A DNA stretch of 20,300 bases. It comes from Bradyrhizobium sp. (GTDB lineage Bacteria; Pseudomonadota; Alphaproteobacteria; Rhizobiales; Xanthobacteraceae). The DNA is taken from positions 1 through 20,300 of the forward strand of contig JACDAG010000175.1 of NCBI GenBank assembly GCA_013695565.1, read 5' to 3'. The first letter of the stretch is position 1. Each line of letters starts with the position of its first letter. Made by a program: the position numbers and the translations under genes. Shown in pieces: positions 8,410 through 15,714 of this stretch. The notes under the pieces are model-generated. The model had not been told where the DNA came from. It saw only the letters and a list, made by a program, of their open reading frames with translations, and ran no database searches.

Positions 8410-9195
8410 CTACGCGAATCCCACCGACACCTTCCCCAGCACGCCAAAATCAACCGCGCAGAAATCGCCGGCCTGTATCGGCAGCGGCGGATGGCAGGTG
8501 CCGGTGGTGACGACCCGGCCCGCTTTCAATGTCGCGCCGAGCTGGCGCAATTCGTTGGCGAGCCATGTCAGTGCGAGCCGGGGATCGCCGAGCACGTTCT
8601 TGCCGTGACCGATGAATTGCTGGCCGCGCAGCGTGGTGACGGGCCTTTCGTCGACCAGATCGCGCGCGCGCCAGTCCGCCGTCGTCGCGGGTCCCAGCAC
8701 GAACAGATGCGCGCAGGCATTGTCGGCGATGATCTGCGCATCGCCGGCGCGGACGAAATCCGAAAACCGCGAATCCGGAATTTCGATCGCCGGATGCAGC
8801 GTGTCGACGGCGTCGAGCACCTGTTGCACCGTGTAGGGCGTCGATCGCGCCGGCAAATCCGTTCGCATGCGAAACGCGAATTCGGGCTCGGCGACGCGCA
8901 TCTCATTGCCGGCCATCGATGCCGTGCCGCCATCTGCTATCACGGTCTCGGCCAGGATGCGTCCGGCCATCGGACCGCCGACATTGATGTGTTTCTGGCC
9001 GGCCTCGCTGGTGGCCGCGATCTTCCAGCCGAACAAATGTGTCGTCGAAAATCTCTCGATCGCGGCCTGGATCGCATACGCCTCCGTGCGGTTCTGCGGG
9101 CACATCCAAGCGTCGAGCGCGTCAAGCTTGGTGCCGGCGCGCCAATGGTCGTGCAGCGCCTGCGACGCAGACGCAATTTGTTGTCTGTCGAGCAT
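8410..9195 (-). CDS. 2-keto-4-pentenoate hydratase family protein (FAH superfamily)
   Basis: The 261-residue product resembles MhpD-type hydratases and related decarboxylases of the fumarylacetoacetate hydrolase superfamily, which add water to 2-hydroxypenta-2,4-dienoate-like compounds in aromatic meta-cleavage pathways. The likely metal ligands are visible: E103 and E105 in AEPEFAF and E138 in HPAIEIPDSR. The region LFGWKIAATS near residue 55 is also characteristic. No other aromatic-degradation gene is nearby, so the physiological substrate is not known. The ATG at 9195 with GGGA a few bases upstream is preferred over an in-frame TTG at 9204. It lies 24 bases behind the L,D-transpeptidase gene on the same strand and is probably cotranscribed with it. 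Confidence 0.88.
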   Translation of the reverse strand: MLDRQQIASASQALHDHWRAGTKLDALDAWMCPQNRTEAYAIQAAIERFSTTHLFGWKIAATSEAGQKHINVGGPMAGRILAETVIADGGTASMAGNEMRVAEPEFAFRMRTDLPARSTPYTVQQVLDAVDTLHPAIEIPDSRFSDFVRAGDAQIIADNACAHLFVLGPATTADWRARDLVDERPVTTLRGQQFIGHGKNVLGDPRLALTWLANELRQLGATLKAGRVVTTGTCHPPLPIQAGDFCAVDFGVLGKVSVGFA

Positions 9196-9219
9196 CGTTC
9201 CCAAATCCTGAAATGCAGC

Positions 9220-9789
9220 TTACCCAATAAAAATTCTGGTTTGCGGTCCCAGCCGTCGCAACAATCGCAGCATGGCAGATTTTGTCATCGAAACGCAGCC
9301 CGCCGTCGCGCAAAAATTCGTGCGCGCCAGGTGCAGGAACACCGCACTGCCGCGGCCGGCGATGCGGGGGGCGCTGTTGTGGTCGATCTCGACGATGAAG
9401 TCGTAGAGATGATCCTCGCGCGTGAGCCGGTCGCCGGCCGCGTTGCGCGTCAGCCGGATCGGCTGGTTGTAATGGCGATCTTTGGGGTCTTCGCACCAGG
9501 CATCCTCGGGGCGAATCGGGCGGGCCGGCAGAAAAGTCAGCGGCCGCCGGTGGCGGTCGGCCCGCCACCATAATTGCAGTGGCCGGTAGCTGCCCCGCGG
9601 GGTGCCGCCATCGCCTTCGCGCTTGTTGGCGAGGATGCCGCCGCGACCAAGTGCCACCGGCACGGTCCAGCCGTCGGCCGTCAGCCAGCCCCGGCGGGGG
9701 TCGCCGGCGGCCCGCTGAACCCTGATCGCCGAGAGCGGCCGATCACGTGTATCTGTCTCATAAGTGATTGAAAAGTTGGTGTTTCCCAT
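9220..9789 (-). CDS. L,D-transpeptidase family protein (YkuD fold, COG3786-like)
   Basis: The product matches the YkuD-type catalytic domain that forms or trims 3-3 links in peptidoglycan through an active-site cysteine. The motif is seen as FLHLARTNFCATAGCVSM, with H about 14 residues before the catalytic C165. The N-terminal segment GRGGILANKREGDGGTPRG is typical of the COG3786 branch. I use the ATG at 9789 (189 residues) because the protein then starts close to the domain. An ATG at 9858 with GGATGA before it would add 23 residues that are basic and unlike a signal peptide. No signal peptide or anchor is visible in either form, which is odd for a periplasmic enzyme. It is divergent from the response regulator and precedes the hydratase gene. 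Confidence 0.85.
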   Translation of the reverse strand: MGNTNFSITYETDTRDRPLSAIRVQRAAGDPRRGWLTADGWTVPVALGRGGILANKREGDGGTPRGSYRPLQLWWRADRHRRPLTFLPARPIRPEDAWCEDPKDRHYNQPIRLTRNAAGDRLTREDHLYDFIVEIDHNSAPRIAGRGSAVFLHLARTNFCATAGCVSMTKSAMLRLLRRLGPQTRIFIG

Positions 9790-9895
9790 GCCAAACGCCC
9801 GAATCCTGGGTTGCCTCCCCGGCCGCCTCTGCTCTATTTGACGCCCATTACGGGACATTCATCCAACAGCCCCGCGAATATGGGATACACTGCGG

Positions 9896-9937
9896 TTCGC
9901 CTTGTGAAATTGTAACAATCTCCTACCTGAAGGCGAA
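9896..9937. promoter_or_regulatory. Nested dyad upstream of the response regulator
   Basis: Outer arms TTCGCCTT (9896-9903) and AAGGCGAA (9930-9937) are exact reverse complements 26 bases apart. Between them lies a second palindrome, ATTGT-A-ACAAT (9909-9919). The pair sits in the roughly 300-base gap between the divergent L,D-transpeptidase and response regulator genes, where operators for either would be expected. No regulator can be assigned, and no convincing -35/-10 pair was found. Confidence 0.4.
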
Positions 9938-9977
9938 TCAGTACGTGATGATCCAGGTTTGATCACGACCAGGGCCA

Positions 9978-10020
9978 TCAATCGACCAGACTCAATCGAC
10001 CAGACCTGCAATCGACCGAG
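9978..10020. repeat. Triple direct repeat upstream of the response regulator
   Basis: The 14-base unit TCAATCGACCAGAC is present twice in perfect tandem (9978-9991 and 9992-10005), followed by a shorter copy, CAATCGACC, at 10009-10017. The copies start at intervals of 14 and 16 bases. They lie 70-110 bases before the ATG of the response regulator, so they could be iterated binding sites in its promoter or 5' leader; simple slippage duplication is the alternative. Confidence 0.6.
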
Positions 10021-10089
10021 AAAACCTACCAAGACCGGCTTGAGACGCTTCCGCTTGTGTCCGCCGCCTGCCTCAAGAGGATCGTACCT

Positions 10090-10776
10090 ATGGCCACTGC
10101 CCGCAAGATCCTGATCGTGGATGACGATACCGATCTGCGCGATACGCTGGTCGAGCAATTATCACTGCACGAGGAGTTCGAAGCCTCCGCGGTCGATACC
10201 GGCGCCAAGGGCGCCAGCGCCGCCAAAGCCAATTCCCCCGATCTGGTGCTGATGGATGTCGGACTGCCCGACACCGACGGGCGGGAAGTGGTCCGCTCCC
10301 TGCGCAAGGGCGGCTTCAAGGCCCCGATCATCATGCTGACCGGCCACGACACCGATTCGGACACCATTCTGGGCCTCGAATCCGGCGCCAATGACTATGT
10401 CGCCAAGCCGTTCCGTTTCGCGGTGCTGCTGGCCCGGATCAGGGCGCAGCTCCGCCAGCACGAGGCCAGCGAAGACGCGGTGTTCTCCGTCGGCCCCTAC
10501 AGCTTCCGCCCCGGCTCCAAGATGCTGACCGGCGCCAACGCCCGCAAGGTGCGGCTGACCGAGAAGGAGACCGCGATCCTGCGTTTCCTGTACCGGGCCG
10601 GCCAGATGCCGGTGTCGCGCGAGACGCTGCTGCAGGAGGTCTGGGGCTACAATTCGGGGGTTACCACCCACACCCTGGAAACCCACATCTACCGGCTCAG
10701 GCAGAAGATCGAAAAAGATGCCGCCAATCCAGAGATCCTGGTGACGGAAGCCGGTGGCTACAAGCTGGTGCCGTGA
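10090..10776 (+). CDS. OmpR/PhoB-family response regulator (possibly CenR-like)
   Basis: The 228-residue protein is a two-component transcription factor. The N-terminal receiver domain has the acidic pocket (VDDDTD), phospho-acceptor D56 in LMDVGLP, T84 in MLTGHD and K106 in YVAKPF. The C-terminal winged-helix DNA-binding domain has VRLTEKETAILRFL, the recognition-helix stretch TTHTLETHIYRLRQKIEK and the closing TEAGGYKLVP. I chose the ATG at 10090 with GAGG about nine bases upstream over a GTG at 10057. No histidine kinase is nearby, so it is an orphan. It resembles what I remember of CenR, a regulator of envelope genes in Caulobacter; that is tentative, though the divergent L,D-transpeptidase would fit. 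Direct repeats and a dyad lie ahead of it. Confidence 0.93.
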   Translation: MATARKILIVDDDTDLRDTLVEQLSLHEEFEASAVDTGAKGASAAKANSPDLVLMDVGLPDTDGREVVRSLRKGGFKAPIIMLTGHDTDSDTILGLESGANDYVAKPFRFAVLLARIRAQLRQHEASEDAVFSVGPYSFRPGSKMLTGANARKVRLTEKETAILRFLYRAGQMPVSRETLLQEVWGYNSGVTTHTLETHIYRLRQKIEKDAANPEILVTEAGGYKLVP

Positions 10777-10799
10777 TACGATTCGCCCGACGAATCGTA
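10777..10799 (+). terminator. Hairpin directly after the response regulator stop
   Basis: TACGATTCG (10777-10785) and CGAATCGTA (10791-10799) form a perfect nine-base stem with loop CCCGA, beginning at the base after the stop codon. There is no T run after it, so it may be a weak terminator, a transcript-stabilising hairpin, or an operator for the next gene, whose ATG is 31 bases further on. Confidence 0.45.
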
Positions 10800-10830
10800 C
10801 CTCCTAGCGCATCCCGGTCACCGGTTCCGT

Positions 10831-11271
10831 ATGTCGATCGAAGATGATGTAGCCCTGCTCGAGCGCGTCCCGACATTGCGCCTGTTGGGAACGGCGGCGC
10901 TGCGTATGCTGGCGATCGGCTCCGAGCAGCGCGAATTCGGCGGCGGCGATCAGCTGTTCAACGCCGGCGACGAGGCGGACGCCGGCTATATCGTGCAGCG
11001 CGGTGCGTTCCGGATCGAGGACGGCGGCGCCGAAATCATCGCCGGCCCCGGCGCCCTGATCGGCGAGCTTGCGCTGATCGTGGCGATGAAACGGCCCTCC
11101 AGCGCGATTGCGATCGAAAACTCCACCGTGATCCGCGTGGCGCGCAGCCTGTTCCAGCGCGTGCTCGAAAGCGATCCGGCCGCGGCGCGCCGGCTGCGCG
11201 ACGAACTCGCCACCCGCACCAGCCAGCTGGCCAGCGACATCTTGATGGCCGGCGCCAAGCTCAGCATTTGA
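10831..11271 (+). CDS. Stand-alone cyclic nucleotide-binding domain protein
   Basis: The 146-residue product is essentially one CRP/PKA-type cyclic nucleotide-binding domain plus a C-terminal helix; there is no DNA-binding, kinase or channel domain. The beta-roll is recognisable (FNAGDEADAGYIVQRGAFRI). The phosphate-binding cassette reads GELALIVAMKRPSSAIA, in which E79 and R88 align with the Glu and Arg that hold cAMP in protein kinase A, so ligand binding is plausible. It follows the response regulator by 54 bases on the same strand and may share its transcript, although a hairpin lies between. Its stop is six bases from the stop of xth on the other strand. How it would pass on a signal is unknown. 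Confidence 0.85.
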   Translation: MSIEDDVALLERVPTLRLLGTAALRMLAIGSEQREFGGGDQLFNAGDEADAGYIVQRGAFRIEDGGAEIIAGPGALIGELALIVAMKRPSSAIAIENSTVIRVARSLFQRVLESDPAAARRLRDELATRTSQLASDILMAGAKLSI

Positions 11272-11277
11272 CCGGGC

Positions 11278-12093
11278 TCAAACTTCCAGCGTCACCGTGA
11301 CCGGCACATGGTCCGACGGCCGTTCCCAGCCGCGGGCGTCGCGGGTGATGCGGAAATCAGTGACGCCATCCTTCAGCGCGCGCGAAACCCAGATGTGGTC
11401 GAGCCTGCGGCCGCGGTCGCCGACGGTCCAGTCGGCGGCGCGGTAGCTCCACCGCGTATAGACCTTCTCCGACATCGGGATGCGCTCGCGCGCGACATCG
11501 AACCATTCGCCATGGGCCTGCGCGGCCAGAAGCTTCTCGCATTCGATCGGGGTGTGCGAGACCACCCTCAACAGCTGCTTGTGCGACCACACGTCGTTCT
11601 CATGCGGCGCTACGTTGAGGTCGCCGACCAGGATATGCCGGTCATCGCCGCGCGGATGCAGCGGCTCGCAAGCTTTCATCTCGTCGAGGAATTTCAGCTT
11701 GTGATCGAATTTCGGATTGAGCGCGGGATCGGGAATGTCGCCGCCGGCCGGGACGTAGAAATTATGCAGCACCAGAGGCTTTGCCAGCTGCGCCTTGTCG
11801 CCGAACGCCACCGAGATATGCCGTGAATCGACCTTGTCGCAGAAGGTCCGGATGTCCTTGGTCTCAAACGGCAGTTTCGAGACGATGGCGACGCCGTGAT
11901 AGCCCTTCTGCCCGTTCAGCGCGACATGCTCATAGCCGAGGCGCTTGAAGCGTTTCAGCGGAAAGGCGTCGTCGATGCACTTGGTTTCCTGCAGGCACAG
12001 CACGTCCGGCCGCACCGATTTGAGGAATTTGGCGACGATGTCGATGCGCAGGCGCACCGAATTGATATTCCACGTTGTCAGGGAGAAGCGCAT
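11278..12093 (-). CDS. xth: Exodeoxyribonuclease III
   Basis: The 271-residue product is an ExoIII-type AP endonuclease/3'-exonuclease of base-excision repair. The catalytic set known from E. coli XthA is present: N9 in TTWNINSVR, E36 in CLQETKC, D158 and N160 in GDLNVAP, D232 in RLDHIW, and D261/H262 in SDHVPV. Length and start (MRFSLTTWNIN) are normal for the family. Some alphaproteobacterial genes of this type are annotated xthA. It lies downstream of lolA on the same strand, separated by 160 bases with a palindromic repeat, and converges with the cyclic nucleotide-binding gene with almost no gap. Confidence 0.96.
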   Translation of the reverse strand: MRFSLTTWNINSVRLRIDIVAKFLKSVRPDVLCLQETKCIDDAFPLKRFKRLGYEHVALNGQKGYHGVAIVSKLPFETKDIRTFCDKVDSRHISVAFGDKAQLAKPLVLHNFYVPAGGDIPDPALNPKFDHKLKFLDEMKACEPLHPRGDDRHILVGDLNVAPHENDVWSHKQLLRVVSHTPIECEKLLAAQAHGEWFDVARERIPMSEKVYTRWSYRAADWTVGDRGRRLDHIWVSRALKDGVTDFRITRDARGWERPSDHVPVTVTLEV

Positions 12094-12165
12094 GAGAACC
12101 GCGTCATAGCACGGTTCGAGCCGCTATCTCTTCGCTTGTCCACAGGTGGCTTGCGGTGCTTGGTA

Positions 12166-12240
12166 GGATGGGTAGAGCGAAGCGAAACCCATCACCTCAG
12201 CGGAGGCGGCATGATGGGTATCGCTTTGCTCCACCCATCC
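12166..12240. repeat. Palindromic repeat between lolA and xth
   Basis: The arms 12166-12194 and 12212-12240 are reverse complements with three mismatches over 29 bases; the left arm begins GGATGGGTAGAGCGAAGCG. The loop is 17 bases. The GGGTAGAGCGAAGCGAAACCC type is, from memory, a widespread intergenic repeat in Bradyrhizobium and other bacteria. It occupies the middle of the gap between lolA and xth, both on the minus strand, and could limit read-through. Confidence 0.75.
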
Positions 12241-12253
12241 GCAGTCAGATAAA

Positions 12254-13069
12254 TTAGCCGGGGGGCGTCGAATAGTTGGTGAAATCGATCTTGAACAGGC
12301 CGGGATCGACCTTCTTCGAGGTATCCAGATTATAGACCGCGACCGTGGTGTCGTAGCCCTGCGGATCGGTCACGGTCCATTGCTTGAGCTGGCCGTCCTT
12401 GGTGCCGACCATCAGCATCAGGCGGCTGGTGCCGATCAGTGCCTGCTTCTCCTCGATCGTCACGCTGATGAAGACATCATCGGCGGTGACGCTGACGACG
12501 TTGGTGTCCTTGAGCAGATCGATACGATCCGACAGCAGGAATCGCAGCGGCGTCTGCGACAGCGGATAGATGTCCTGGGTCGCGAGCTTCTTGTCGCGCA
12601 CCGCGAGCGACGATCCGTCGGCGACGATCGCAATCTGGCTCGGCTCGTCATATTCGAAGCGCACCTTGCCCGGCTTCTGAATGATGAAATCGCCCTTGGT
12701 CTTGCTGCCATCCGGACCGACCTGGACGAAATTTCCGACCAGCGTCTGCAGCGAAGACAGATAAGTGCTCACCTTGGCGGCCTGGGCCTTCTGGTTGGCG
12801 TCGAAGGTCGCAAAAATATTGGCAGGGACATTGCGGTTCGGATTCGGAATCACCGGGTTCGGTGGTGGCTGCGGCACAACGCGGGCCGTCGCCGGGGCCT
12901 TCTGGGATTCCTGCGCGGTCATCTGTACGCCGCCATCGCGGGTCTTGGGCGCCGGTTTCGGAACCGGAACGTTCTGCGTAAAGCCAGGCGTCGCGGCTCC
13001 GGCGACGGACGCGGCAATCACAAGCGCCAGTCCAGTACGGATGCCGCGATGGAGTAAGTGTTGTGTCAT
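12254..13069 (-). CDS. lolA: Outer-membrane lipoprotein carrier protein LolA
   Basis: The 271-residue product matches LolA, the periplasmic chaperone that carries lipoproteins from LolCDE to the outer membrane. A signal peptide is visible at about residues 1-32 (a basic start, then GLALVIAASVAGAATPGFTQ). The carrier domain starts near residue 90 with the AAKVSTYLSSLQTLVGNFVQ segment and continues with GDFIIQKPGKVRFEYD and the TPLRFLLSD segment, all typical of LolA. Between them lies a proline-rich stretch of some 50 residues that classical LolA lacks. The ATG at 13069 is preferred over a TTG at 13093. It follows ftsK on the same strand after about 185 bases; the ftsK-lolA order is common in bacteria. 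Confidence 0.93.
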   Translation of the reverse strand: MTQHLLHRGIRTGLALVIAASVAGAATPGFTQNVPVPKPAPKTRDGGVQMTAQESQKAPATARVVPQPPPNPVIPNPNRNVPANIFATFDANQKAQAAKVSTYLSSLQTLVGNFVQVGPDGSKTKGDFIIQKPGKVRFEYDEPSQIAIVADGSSLAVRDKKLATQDIYPLSQTPLRFLLSDRIDLLKDTNVVSVTADDVFISVTIEEKQALIGTSRLMLMVGTKDGQLKQWTVTDPQGYDTTVAVYNLDTSKKVDPGLFKIDFTNYSTPPG

Positions 13070-13200
13070 CAGGTAGTTCGAATCTCTGTTCAACGCGTGG
13101 TCCCGCTGCCGGTCATTTTATCGCGCTTTCGACCAAAGGAGATATCGTTTTTACGTGAAAATCATTACACCGTATTCAGCTCAGGGCCCGTGCCTTCTTG

Positions 13201-13254
13201 TTTTGACGCGTTTTCTTTACGCGAACCGGCGCCCACTTCGCTTGAAAACGCTAT
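13201..13254. repeat. Nested palindromic repeat between ftsK and lolA
   Basis: GCGTTTTC (13208-13215) and GAAAACGC (13244-13251) form an outer stem, and GCGAA (13221-13225) with TTCGC (13237-13241) an inner one. The motif, with the GCGAACCGG segment and the GAAAACGC end, is a very common dispersed repeat in Bradyrhizobium as I remember it. It starts directly after the ftsK stop. There is no T run for the minus strand, so a terminator role is uncertain. The remaining bases of the gap (13070-13200) show no feature I can support. Confidence 0.65.
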
Positions 13255-15702
13255 CTAGAACCCGCTGTCTTCTTCCTCGACCAGAATTTCGCGTTTGCCG
13301 GCGTGATTCGCCTGGCCGACGATGCCTTCGAGTTCCATTCGCTCCATCAGCGATGCTGCGCGGTTGTAGCCGATTTGCAGCCGGCGCTGAATATAGGACG
13401 TCGAGGCCTTGCGGTCGCGCTTGACGATCGCGACCGCCTGCGAGAACAGATCGCCGGCGCCTTCGCCGCTGCCCATGCCGGTGGAATCGAATACCGCGCC
13501 GTCTTCGTCAACAGGCTCTTCCGCGGTGACCGCTTCCAGATATTCCGGCTGGCCCTGCGTCTTGAGATGGCGCACGACCTTCTCGACTTCCTCGTCAGAG
13601 ACAAAGGGTCCGTGCACGCGACTGATACGTCCGCCGCCCGCCATGTAGAGCATGTCGCCCTGGCCGAGCAGCTGCTCGGCGCCCATTTCACCGAGGATGG
13701 TGCGGCTGTCGATTTTCGACGTGACCTGAAACGAGATGCGGGTCGGGAAGTTCGCCTTGATGGTGCCGGTGATGACGTCGACCGACGGACGCTGCGTGGC
13801 GAGGATCACGTGCAGGCCCGCGGCGCGCGCCATCTGCGCCAGCCGCTGCACCGCGCCTTCGATGTCCTTGCCGGCGACCATCATCAGGTCGGCCATTTCA
13901 TCGACGATGATGACGATGTAGGGCAACGGATCGAGGTCGAGCTTTTCTTCCTCGTATATCGCCTTGCCGGTTTCCTTGTCGAAGCCGGTATGCACCGTGC
14001 GCGTCAGCTCTTCGCCCTTGCCCCTGGCTTCGACCAGGCGCTGGTTGTAGCCATCGATGTTGCGCACACCGAGCTTGGACATTTTCTTGTAGCGCTCTTC
14101 CATCTCGCGAACCGCCCATTTGAGCGCGACCACGGCCTTCTTCGGGTCGGTCACGACGGGCGTCAGCAAATGCGGGATGCCGTCATAGACGGAGAGTTCG
14201 AGCATCTTGGGATCGACCATGATCAGCCGGCACTGATCCGGCCGCAACCGGTAGACCAGGCTGAGGATCATGGTGTTGATGGCGACCGATTTGCCGGAGC
14301 CGGTGGTGCCGGCGATCAGCATATGCGGCGTGCGCGCGAGATCGATGATGATGGATTCGCCGCCGATATTCTTGCCGAGGCAGAGCGGCAGTTTGGCGTG
14401 CGACTCGTCTTTTGTGGTCAGCAGTTCGCGCAGATAAACCTTTTCGCGATGCGCGTTCGGCAGCTCGATGCCGATGGCGTTGCGGCCGGCGACCACGGCG
14501 ACGCGTGCCGACAATGCGCTCATCGAGCGGGCGATGTCGTCGGAAAGGCCGATGACGCGCGAGGATTTGATGCCGGGCGCAGGCTCGAGCTCGTACAACG
14601 TCACCACCGGGCCCGGATTGGCCTTGACGATTTCGCCGCGGACACCGAAGTCGCCGAGCACGCCTTCCAGCGCGCGCGAATTGGCCTCGAGCTCGCTCTT
14701 GCTGAGCGGCTGGCGGTCGGATGCTTTCGGGGCTGTCAGCACCGAAACCGAAGGCAGTTCGAACTTGTCTTGGGATTTGCGCGGTGATGCCTTTGGCGCG
14801 GCCTTCTTGCGCGGGGAGCGGGCGGCGGGGGCTTCCTCTTCCTCGTCTTCTTCCTCTTCCTCGTGTCCGTAATGTTCCTCGGCCTGCGGCGCCAGCGACT
14901 GGCGGCCGCTGAGACTGGGCTCCTGCCGCTCGAACGAGGCGGTGCGGGGTTGCGGCGCGCTTGCGACCAGCGAACGGTAGGCGGTGCCCATGAGCCAGCC
15001 GATCCGGGCCTTGGCGCTCATCAATGCATGATAGATCCAACCGAGCGAGACCGAGCTGCGATCGCGTTCTTCCTCGAACGGCGCGTCATCATCCGCGATC
15101 GGCGTCAGTTCCTGGTCGTCGCGCGGGCGCGAACCCCAGCCGCTGGCGAACAGGAAGGACGCGCACATCGCCGCAAACAGGATGATGCCGAGCACCAGCC
15201 GGTAGATGAAACCGGCGGGGCCGAAGATCACGGCCGGGGCGCGCACCAGCGCATCGCCGACGACGCCGCCAAGCCCGGTCGGCAGCGGCCATGCGCCGCC
15301 ATGCGGCCAGCAGCTGGCAAAGCCCGCCGCGATGATGGTGCAGAGAATCCAGCAGCCCAACCGCAACGCTTCGCGGTCGAAAGTGCGATGGGTCAGCATG
15401 CGCCAGCCCCACACCGCGACGGGGAGGATCATCATGATCGCGCCGAGGCCGAGGATCTGCATCAACAGATCGGCGCCGATCGCGCCGGGATAGCCGAGGA
15501 TGTTGCGGATCGCGCGCGAGGTGGCGTGGCTCAAACTCGGATCCTGTACCGACCAGGTCATCAGCGCGGCGGAGGCGACGCCGGACACCGCGATCAGGCA
15601 CAGGCCTGCGACCTCCCGCAGGCGCCGCGCCAGCGCGTCGCGGATCGAGGCCGGCAGGTGGCCGACCAGGGGAATGACACGTTCGATCGCTGGCATGCTC
15701 AT
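13255..15702 (-). CDS. ftsK: DNA translocase FtsK
   Basis: The 815-residue protein is a complete FtsK, the septal motor that pumps chromosome ends to the daughter cells and helps resolve dimers at dif. Four membrane segments lie at about residues 34-50, 78-105, 119-136 and 155-187. A linker follows with an acidic run (EEEEEDEEEE near 281-290) and then a basic Ala/Pro/Lys-rich stretch. The motor domain has Walker A GTTGSGKS at 465-472 and Walker B IVIIVDE ending at D601-E602. The C-terminal gamma winged helix (about 745-805, YIQRRLQIGYNRAASLMERM) reads KOPS polarity sequences. The short linker is usual for Alphaproteobacteria. The ATG lies 12 bases after the aminotransferase stop, so the two are probably cotranscribed. 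Confidence 0.97.
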   Translation of the reverse strand: MSMPAIERVIPLVGHLPASIRDALARRLREVAGLCLIAVSGVASAALMTWSVQDPSLSHATSRAIRNILGYPGAIGADLLMQILGLGAIMMILPVAVWGWRMLTHRTFDREALRLGCWILCTIIAAGFASCWPHGGAWPLPTGLGGVVGDALVRAPAVIFGPAGFIYRLVLGIILFAAMCASFLFASGWGSRPRDDQELTPIADDDAPFEEERDRSSVSLGWIYHALMSAKARIGWLMGTAYRSLVASAPQPRTASFERQEPSLSGRQSLAPQAEEHYGHEEEEEDEEEEAPAARSPRKKAAPKASPRKSQDKFELPSVSVLTAPKASDRQPLSKSELEANSRALEGVLGDFGVRGEIVKANPGPVVTLYELEPAPGIKSSRVIGLSDDIARSMSALSARVAVVAGRNAIGIELPNAHREKVYLRELLTTKDESHAKLPLCLGKNIGGESIIIDLARTPHMLIAGTTGSGKSVAINTMILSLVYRLRPDQCRLIMVDPKMLELSVYDGIPHLLTPVVTDPKKAVVALKWAVREMEERYKKMSKLGVRNIDGYNQRLVEARGKGEELTRTVHTGFDKETGKAIYEEEKLDLDPLPYIVIIVDEMADLMMVAGKDIEGAVQRLAQMARAAGLHVILATQRPSVDVITGTIKANFPTRISFQVTSKIDSRTILGEMGAEQLLGQGDMLYMAGGGRISRVHGPFVSDEEVEKVVRHLKTQGQPEYLEAVTAEEPVDEDGAVFDSTGMGSGEGAGDLFSQAVAIVKRDRKASTSYIQRRLQIGYNRAASLMERMELEGIVGQANHAGKREILVEEEDSGF

Positions 15703-15714
15703 GGGGCCCTGCGA

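Noticed and set aside
13303..14787. Plus-strand open frame of 494 codons opposite ftsK
   Set aside because: It is the reverse-strand shadow of the conserved FtsK motor domain; its composition (many His, Arg, Asp) reflects complement codons.
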